A DNA stretch of 64,000 bases, from positions 62,001-126,000 of the forward strand of contig JAFKAC010000049.1 of the NCBI GenBank assembly GCA_025766275.1. The letters are read 5' to 3'. How positions within the stretch are numbered: position 1 is the stretch's first letter; each line of letters begins with the position of its first letter. The DNA is from Lactarius indigo. Its lineage: Eukaryota; Basidiomycota; Agaricomycetes; Russulales; Russulaceae. Position numbers and translations under genes: made by a program. Below, piece by piece: positions 56,726 to 64,000 of the stretch. The notes beneath the pieces were generated by a model that worked only from the letters and a program-made list of their open reading frames with translations, had not been told where the DNA came from and did not search any database.

Positions 56726-56790
56726 GTTTATGTCGGCGCCATTGTCGAGCAGCAATCGTGCGATATCAACGTGCCCGTGTAGTGCGGTCG
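56726..56790 (-). pseudogene. NLR gene 2, ankyrin fragment on the other side of the P-like element
   Basis: The minus strand encodes HVDIARLLLDNGADIN, the ankyrin repeat that directly precedes 42311. It includes the right TSD copy (56726-56733). It is cut at 56790 by the poly(A) end of a LINE. NLR 1 has the equivalent HADVARLLLDNGADVN. Confidence 0.9.
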
Positions 56791-58042
56791 TTTTTTTTTT
56801 TTTTTTTTTTTTTTAAATCCATTTACGTGCGCCTTGGGGCCTAATACCCTATGTAGCACGATTCTACTTGTCCAATACATATATGATTTGAGCGATCGTA
56901 GGTGGCTCTGATTATCGTAGTTCCCCCCCACTCCCGTGAAGGAGTGGCTTTGCTTCCCGTCAAGCGTTGGGTTGAGAGGGGCGGTTGCACCGCCTTGGCG
57001 TGAGTTGCGAGCCACGTTTGGGAGCTTGCGCGGTCTTGATGGAGTGAGTTGAGCTTGCCACTACGTCTTCCTCTTCACTCAACGTATCTTGAGTGGGCTT
57101 GTCTGGCCCGGCAAGTCGTGGGGATGTAAGGGAGAGGTGTGGTGTGGGTGGGTTGGCGTGAGTTGGCGTGAGTTGGTGTGAGGTGGTGTTGGTGCATGGG
57201 TTTGATTATTTGCGTTTCCAGATCCCTCTCTCCTTTCTATCTCTAATCTTATCTCTGATCTTATCTCTCATGTTTGCCGATGCGTGTTCTTGCGAGAGGC
57301 GTCCTGAGTCTTGGATGAATTTGACCAGGGGGATGATTGATTTTGGATCTTGTAGGAGCTTTGTGTAGGCCTCTTCCGTAGATCTTCTCGTTTTTTGGAG
57401 TGTCCAGCGTTCGTGTGTGTACGCTGGGCAGTCTAGGAGGAAGTGTTGTTGGGTTTCTGGTCTATGTCCGCATGCCGGGCAACTGTCGCTTTCCGTCCTT
57501 TTGAATCTGAATAGGTATGCGTTGAGAGGGAAGTGACCCGATCTCAGCTGGAATATCCAGCTCGCTCCTTTTCTAGAGAGTTTGGGGTCGCTCGTCAGTT
57601 TTAGGAACTTAGGAGATGGGATTGATACGTCGATATGCTTAAGTTTGTGAGCCCTTGTCGATGTCTGCCAGTCGCTCCTCCACCACGCTTTGAGTCTTTC
57701 TTTGAAGCATTGTCTCGATGCAGATCTGCTGATTTTGAGCGGTTTGCGGAGGTGAGGCGGAAGGGCGTCCATGGGCAACGTCTTCCCATCTGCGGCTTCT
57801 TTCGCTTCCTCGTCTGCTTTTTCATTTCCTTGTATGTTTACGTGTCCTGCTGTCCATCGGACTGTGAGTGACATTTTAGGTCCTCCCTTTTTGCACAGGC
57901 CCGTTGCTGTGGTGCGAACCAGGTCTGCCAGGTAGTGTCCTGATTTGTTGCCTGGTGTAGTTATCGCCAAGATCACTGCCTGGTTGTCTACTCCCAGCGC
58001 AATGCTTGTTTTGATGTTCTTTTCGGACTTGAGGAGGTGGAG
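56791..58042 (-). mobile_element. Tad-like LINE, 3' part
   Basis: T24 at 56791-56814 on the plus strand is the poly(A) tail of a minus-strand non-LTR element inserted in NLR gene 2. Upstream of it lie a 3' UTR and the end of ORF2. The 5' part is cut at 58043 by the LTR of gypsy C. Confidence 0.85.
57206..58042 (-). pseudogene. LINE ORF2 C-terminus: RNase H and zinc finger
   Basis: The 279-codon frame starts inside an RNase H domain (SIALGVDNQAVILAIT; VRWTAGHVNIQGNEKADEEA, with the conserved His and Asp) and ends in a Cys/His finger (CPACGHRPETQQHFLLDCPA). This arrangement is typical of fungal Tad-clade LINEs. Reverse transcriptase and endonuclease are missing because gypsy C inserted here. 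Confidence 0.85.
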
Positions 58043-58516
58043 TGTAACGCTGCCACGGCGTTAGCTCGACTTGAGCTTAAATGGAAGGCGACTTTATGAC
58101 TTAGCTGACCACGCTGAAGGCGTATGGCACAAAGGCGATTCTTAGATGTTCGAAGACACTAAGGTTTTAGACGGCACTCTGATCTAGACAGAGGCGAACG
58201 AGAGATAGAAGACAAGAAGTGGCGATTGAAGAAGACCAAGATGGTGTGTCTTGGTCTTCCGCAGCTACCTTAAGTACAAGAAGAGCAGGCTTTCAAGCGC
58301 TGCTATGAGTCACCGTAGAATAGCGTCCAACGTATCGCGTAAGTAACTCAATCCTAGTACTACTACTACTAGTATTAGGATCGAGTCAGAGTCCAGTCAG
58401 CAATCACTCGCAATCTCCTATCACACTACATCGTAAAGGCCTAAGGCCGTGAGTCCGTGACTAATCTACCTTACCGCTGTAGTCACAACTGGTACAGTAA
58501 GGGTCGAAACGTAACA
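58043..58516 (-). repeat. 3' LTR of gypsy C
   Basis: 474 bp, sense TGTTACGTTTCG .. CAGCGTTACA. It contains AAGACCAAGAT on the plus strand (58232-58242), the same self-primer as gypsy B, within an inverted repeat with TCTTGGTCTT. Gypsies B and C are thus related, consistent with their pol and ORF3. Confidence 0.85.
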
Positions 58517-58546
58517 TCACCCCCTTTCTAGCGTGAGGCTCCAGAC

Positions 58547-61500
58547 TCACTGAAAGTCGTGAGCTATCCAATCGCGTTGCTCATCTTCGATGCGTCGGAA
58601 TATGTCCGCGCGCTCCAAGCGGTAGACGCAATCCATCTTGTCTTCGCGAGCAACGAGAACCATACCACGAAGCTGACGAATGCGTGCCTGCAGGTGCGAT
58701 TCTTCGTGGGCCGCAGCGCGATAGCGCGTCACCTCCGCAACCAGGGATTCATCCCCTATGCGGTTAAGGGCGTGGTCGGTGATTTTGTCAGCGGCGAGGA
58801 TGACGAGGTCCTCGTGGGCAATGAAGGCGCGGTTTGCAGCTGAGAGATGTGGGGTGGTGTAAAGGGGTTTGCCGTAAAGATAGGGGGATCCCGGGATGAC
58901 TCCCAGGACAAAAGGATTCGCACCTCCGACGATCTGCACATGACTTGCCTGCAGCTCTACTCCGTCCGGCCTGGTGATGGGGAAGTGAATGTGATGGGGC
59001 TGTCGATTCGCCCGGAACCCTTCAGGCGCAAGGACCTGTGCCGGGTTGTCGTCTCGCGTAATGGGGGTGTGTAATGCAACGCCGGGCAGTCGCACACGTC
59101 CTCGAGACATGGGGGTTCCGTCGGTGTGCAAGAGCCACGGGGTGATTCCGGGATCAGCAGAGTCGCAGTTCATTCGAAGGAGGGGGTGGCTGACCGGGTA
59201 GTAATCTCCGTCGTCATGGTCAGCTTGGTCAGGCATCGCTGCCTGCGCTGCCACAACTCGCTCAATCTCTCCTGCACCAACCGCAACTGTTCTCTGGCCC
59301 ACTCCTGAGCCGTCTTCCGCCAAGCCTCCTCTGCTTCCATCTCCGCCCGGTCCTTCGTTAGGTCGATCGGTCGGGAAAACTCCCCTAAGACCGATAAGAG
59401 CGTCATCTGGGGGGATGATCGCGATGGGTTCCTGCGCCCCGCTGTCGTCTTGGAAGATGTGAGGGACGGCAGGCTGCTCGTCGCTGGGCTGGCGCGTGGG
59501 GTCTGGGAACCTCTGTAAGAGGCCAGCCCATTCTTGAGCGGTGATATGCCCCATTCGCATGTTTGCAGGTGTGTACGGAGTGAGCTGGACCGTTGGAACC
59601 ACGGTTTCTTCGTCGTCTTGGATGAGGGCGGCGGCGTCTTGCGCGACTTGGTCGAGGAGGATCGCCATGGTGACATGTCTGAGAGGGGAAGTGGGCATAA
59701 AGGTATGGGAGGATCGGAGGAAGGAGTGATACTCTCCCCGGCGTTCCTCTGGTTGGCTTTTAAGGCGTCGTGCGGTTGTTCGGGCCGTCAGATACGCCTC
59801 TATCGCATCCGGGGCGAACACATTGTCTTTGTCGACCCACTGATTCTCCGAATCAGGGTATCCCTTCCATTTGATGAGATATTGTAGCTTCTTGCGGTGT
59901 CCGAAATGCCGTGCATCTAGAACGGCCTCGACCTCATATTCTTCCTCTCCTTCCACAAGATCCGGTGGTGGTCGTGGAAAGTTTTCGCCGTGTATGGTTG
60001 TACTTTTGTATGGCGTAAGAAGATCTATATGAAATACTGGGTGGATACTCCACTGTGTGGGAAGTTCGAGGCTGTCACGGACGCCCTATTTTTGCCTTAT
60101 TTTTCTGTATTTTTACAGATTTATTTGGCCAAGATACAAGCCTCCAACGCGATGCTCAAACATCCAAGTCCTTATCATTAGATATGATAAGATGGTTAGT
60201 CACGTGATGCCAACATGTGCACCCACAAGCACGTGACCCTGGGATAGTAACTTCCTTATAGGATGTTACCTCTTTAGGTCACCTTCCTCATTAGTATAGT
60301 AGTTTCTCATTGGACGATAAGCAGGGAAGGTTCTAGATAGTTCTAGACTACGTTGTCATAGGGTTGTGACTCATAGATAAGGACACGTCATTGTTCTGTC
60401 AGCGTTAATGACTATGCATCAGTCAGCATAATAGATAACGCTATTATTAGACACGACGCGTCAGCGCCTGACTCATTACTATTACATGTACCTTTAGTAA
60501 CAAGGTTCCGTAGTAATTCGAACTCAGCCGCAGCATAGTATATAAACCCTCATGTAGCGTCCTGAGTGGAACCAACTTGTCCTCTTGGTTCTCCACTCAG
60601 GTGCGTATCTCCCTTGTACTTCCCTTACTTCTCCAATGTTAACTTGTCCTCTTGGTTCTCCACTCAGCGTGCCACAGTGTGATCACCTGACATAGCACCT
60701 TGCATAAAGGTGTCAAGTGTGTCTACTCTCCACTGTGACTGTACGTTCGGCGCGTGACTTGTCTCCACGCTAGGCTTGAGTGTGTACTAGTTCAGTTCAC
60801 TTACTCTTTGCTTGGTCTAGTTATCGTGATAAGTCATACCGCTACAGAGGCGGTAATTGTATGGGGACATCACCTGGACTACTTTGAATGGGCCGTGGCG
60901 TCGCGCCGCAAGTTTCGCCGTAGGCTGATTGGTTCGAAGGTGCTTCCCTTCTAGCCACACCTGGTCACCTATTTGATATTTCAGGGTGTTTCGATGTTTC
61001 ACCCAGCTGTCTTGGGCCTTCTTGATAAGGGCCTGGGCTAATTGTCATGCCTCTTTCAACTGCGTGAGTCTGGTGACGACGTGTGGGATAGGGGATGGCT
61101 TATCCGTCCAATCTGCTGTCGGATCGTAGCCCATCAGTAGCATAAATGGTGATTGTTTTGTATGCTCGTGAGGCCAGTTATTATGAGCGAATTCTGCTAT
61201 GGGGAGGTATGCCGCCCAGTTATCTTGACGCTCGTTGGCCCAGAACCGCAGATATTGTTCTAGCCATTGATTGGTCCGCTCCGATTGTCCATCCGTTCGT
61301 GGATGATACGCTGTAGAGACGTTCTGGTTGATACCCAAAATCCGGCAGACCTCTCTGGTGAATCTTGACGTAAATCGAGGGTCGCGGTCGCTGATGACTT
61401 TACGCGGTAATCCGAATCTCCTGAATACGTGATGGACGTACAGGATAGCAGTTTCTTCCGCAGTAATTTCTTCGTTGCATGGGATAAATATTGATGCTTT

Positions 61501-63996
61501 GCTGCAGTCGTGATCTGTGATGGTGAGGATACTATCGTAGGACTGAGATCTCGGTAATTTGGTAATAAAGTCCAACGCAATAGTGTGGAAGGGGGGAGCA
61601 TCCGTTATGGCGGTGATGGGATGCAGTGGCGCGTGCGTTGGTCTTGTGTTGACTTTGTTTCGCTGACAATCGGCACATCCTGTAACGTATTCATACACGT
61701 CTCAACGGATTCTTGGCCACCAATAGTGTCGTTCTACGATTCGTTGAGTCCTACTAATACCTGGATGTCCGTGGACGGGAGGATCATGGTGGTCGTGTAT
61801 TATTGCTCTGTATGCGGACATAGGTCCAGTGACCACCAGTCGTCCATCCTTGTACCATTCTCCTTCTATTTTCTTCAGTTGATGGGCGTCAACCCACGCC
61901 CGGATAATAGTTGGATCTTGTTGTCATCTCGGTGTTTGCAGCATCGGGTGTATTTCCAGGGCACGTGCGGTATTAGCGGCTCGTACGAACACTTCGGGAG
62001 GTAGGACCACCACACCTTGGTTATCCTCTTCCCCCTGGTCGTAATCCGGTCGTCTGGACAGGGTGTCCGCTCTGCCGTTATTCTTCCCCTTGATGTGATG
62101 GATTTCAAAGTCATATTCCATCAGTTCCAACACTTCTCGGGCGACTCTTCGGCTAATCTTCTGCGGAGTTTTCCAGTACTGCAGGTTGAGATGGTCTGAG
62201 AATATTTTGATTTTGTGCGGAGATCCGGCTAGCAATGGTCTCCAGTGCCTAAGGGCCTTGACGATGGCCAGGAGTTCCAAGTCGTAAATGTCATAGTTTC
62301 GCTCAGCTTCGCTCAACGTGGCCGAGTAGTATCCTATTGGGTGCTTGCAACCATCACCTTTCTTTTGTAAAAGTACGGCACCTACCGCGAATCCTGACGC
62401 ATCGACTTCCAACTTGAATTGGTCTTGTAGGTTGGGGTGTGCTAATACTGGTTCTTCGGTTACGAGGCGTTTGAGGGTTTTGAAAGCACGATCTTCTTCC
62501 TCTGCCCATCTCCATTCAGTGTCCTTTCTTGTTAGGCGGTTCAGTGGTCGTGCGTGGGTTGCGAAACCGTGGATGAACAGGCGGTAAAAGTTGCAAAAAC
62601 CCAAAAAGGACCGTACATCTTTGACTTTGGTTGGCGTTGGCCAGTCTTTGATGCCGCGGACTTTTACCGGATCCATGCGTGTTACCCCCTTTTCAAGGAT
62701 TACCCCCAGGTAATCCATCCGCGGTTGATGGAATAGGCACTTCTCGAGCTTGAAGTAGAGGTCATGGTCTTGGGCGACACGGAGAACATCTGTCACGGCA
62801 GCGACATGGTCAGTCATTGTAGAGCCCTCTCATGTGGCGATGCCGATGTCGTCCATGTAGACGCGGATGATGGTTCCCTGTAGTTCATGCTTTGCAATAG
62901 TGTCTCGGTAGATGTGGTTCATCATGGTCTGGAAGGTGGCCGGTGAGTTGGTGAGGCCGAAGAACATAATGGTGGGTTCGAAGAGGCCAAATTTGGTTTT
63001 GAAGGCCGCCTTTTCTTGGTCACCCTCCCGTATGTGAACATTGTTGTACCCCCAGCGAATGTCGAGTTTCGTATAAATGTAGGCATTGCTGAGGTCATAG
63101 ATGAGATCCTGGATGAGGGGGAGCGGGTACTGGTTGTGTATAGTATATGAGTTAATGACCCGGTAGTCCTGTACGGGGCGTAGTTTTCCGTCCTTCTTTT
63201 TAATGAAGAAGAATGATGATGCGTACGGGGAGATGGAGGGTCGCAGGTATCCCTGTTGGAGTTTCTTGTCTAGGAACTCTTTGAGCTTTCCTTCTTCTTC
63301 TTGCATCAGCGGATATATTTTACAGTCTATTGCAGAGGGGGTTCCTGGTTTGAAGTCTATAGTGTGATCCCAAGGCCTGGCTGGAGGGAATCGTTGGGAT
63401 GCTTCTTCGCTGAAAAGCCTTTCGAAGGCTTTGTATGCTGCTGGCAGCTCTATGGGGTCCTCTTCCACCTTTGCTTGAATTGCTAACTCGGTAGACGTAG
63501 TTGCCCGCAAGTACGTGTCTTCTTCATCCATATCAAGGACGATTGCTTCTTTTTCGTCGTCAGTGAGCGTGGCTGCGATAATGGTATGACGACTAGGACT
63601 GTCCTGCATACTGATCATGACCGGCATGATCTCCTCGTGTATTGCCGCATCTCGCCAATTGATGGTTGGTTCGTAGGTTGCCAGCCAAGGGTATCCGAGG
63701 ATGACTTCCTCACTCCCGAGGTCGGTGATGAGGAAGCACATGGTTCTGTGATATCCTTTGGCGTATACATCTAAGTCGGTGAAATGGGTAATGGACCCAG
63801 CTTTATTTTCCGTATTGTCTATATTCCAGATTTTTCGCGGCTGTGGCAGGGGCTGGATTCCGATGCCCAGTTTTTTGACGAAATTTGGATGCATGAAATT
63901 GTCGGTTGCTCCTGAGTCAACCAACGCTCTTATGTCGGCTATTCGGTAATTTGTACGAATCGAGACTGGAATTCGAAGGGAACGAAAGCGCGTCAT
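58547..63996 (-). pseudogene. Gypsy C pol polyprotein with ORF3 module (four TGA stops, solo LTR insertion)
   Basis: After removal of 779 bp (solo LTR plus one TSD) one frame of 1,557 codons runs from ATG 63996 (MTRFRSLRIPVSIR) to 58547. It contains protease (ALVDSGATDNFM), RT (YPLPLIQDL, VYMDDIGIAT), RNase H (VDASGFAVGAVLLQ), integrase (CADCQRNK, LDFITKLPRS, SDRDPRFTS), chromodomain (LQYLIKWKGYPDSENQWVD) and the ORF3 module (GVIPGSPYLYGKPLYTTPHL) without knuckles. TGA codons at 62830, 61924, 61702 and 61045 interrupt it; at 61045 gypsy B has arginine (KQARQ). There are no other stops. Confidence 0.85.
60073..60846. mobile_element. Solo LTR of a different LTR retrotransposon
   Basis: A 774-bp segment TGTCACGGACGCCC .. 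ATACCGCTACA is flanked by the 5-bp duplication GAGGC (60068-60072 and 60847-60851). Removing it plus one TSD restores the gypsy C frame exactly. It contains a TATAAA near 60540 and a repeated block cctcttggttctccactcag (near 60580 and 60650). No internal coding sequence is present, so the element was lost by LTR-LTR recombination. Confidence 0.9.
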
Positions 63997-64000
63997 GATT

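Larger units (their letters stand above)
58043..64000 (-). mobile_element. Gypsy C, chromodomain LTR retrotransposon (5' part outside the window)
   Basis: The 3' LTR (58043-58516) is followed on the minus strand by ORF3 and pol up to the pol start codon at 63996. Gag and the 5' LTR lie beyond the window end. The polypurine tract is gaaagggggtga. It interrupts the LINE, and a solo LTR interrupts its pol. Confidence 0.9.

Noticed and set aside
56791..56814. T24 run as a transcription terminator
   Set aside because: It is followed on the minus strand by a LINE 3' region and interrupts an ankyrin repeat, so it is the poly(A) tail of a retroposed element.
2..64000. UGA recoding (selenocysteine, tryptophan or programmed readthrough) to explain the repeated TGA codons
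   Set aside because: The TGA positions differ between elements, the host genes and CACTA genes use TGA and other stops normally, no recoding element is visible, and CpG decay of CGA explains the data.

Overview
The window looks like a transposon-rich segment of an Agaricomycete (Basidiomycota) nuclear genome. Supporting signs are many introns of about 45-65 bp with GT..AG ends, a fungal Goodbye-NACHT-ankyrin NLR, a PHO88 homologue, a Slm1-like BAR-PH protein, and fungal CACTA (Plavaka-like), chromovirus-type gypsy and Tad-like LINE elements. A Rhizoctonia/Ceratobasidium-like source is plausible but is an inference.

Layout. 1-2241: 3' end of gypsy element A (+) with its LTR. 2242-2706: a fragment of another gypsy ORF. 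2707-10504: full-length gypsy B (-) with two 509-bp LTRs. 10505-10890: an 8-bp minisatellite. 12305-19165: a host island with a conserved protein ending in CIIC, a Slm1-like protein, PHO88, tRNA-Glu(CUC) and a small Q-rich protein. 19696-27018: a complete CACTA element with 3-bp TSD. 27019-28754: spacer with a gypsy gag fragment (E). 28755-36031: a second, inverted, nearly identical CACTA copy; the two form a palindrome with 7,279-bp arms. 36474-41213: intact 10-exon NLR gene (-). 41370-42311 and 56726-56790: a tandem duplicate of the small-gene/NLR unit. Its NLR is split by a P-like DNA transposon (42312-56725, 8-bp TSD) that carries gypsy D (42561-50451, 5-bp TSD). 56791-58042: Tad-like LINE fragment, interrupted by gypsy C (58043 to the window end, -), itself interrupted by a solo LTR (60073-60846, 5-bp TSD).

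How the pieces relate. The host genes are ordinary housekeeping genes plus one STAND immune-type receptor. The NLR neighbourhood was duplicated and the second receptor then became a landing site for several transposons. The CACTA element carries its transposase, a divergently transcribed second gene, and captured exons of a Ca2+-ATPase, a mitochondrial HSP70 and a small protein. The P-like element encodes one large spliced protein (about 1,835 aa) with transposase motifs, zinc fingers and a PHD finger. The gypsy elements share a coding module after the chromodomain, self-priming signals in B and D, and decay dominated by CpG to TpG changes that produced eleven in-frame TGA codons.
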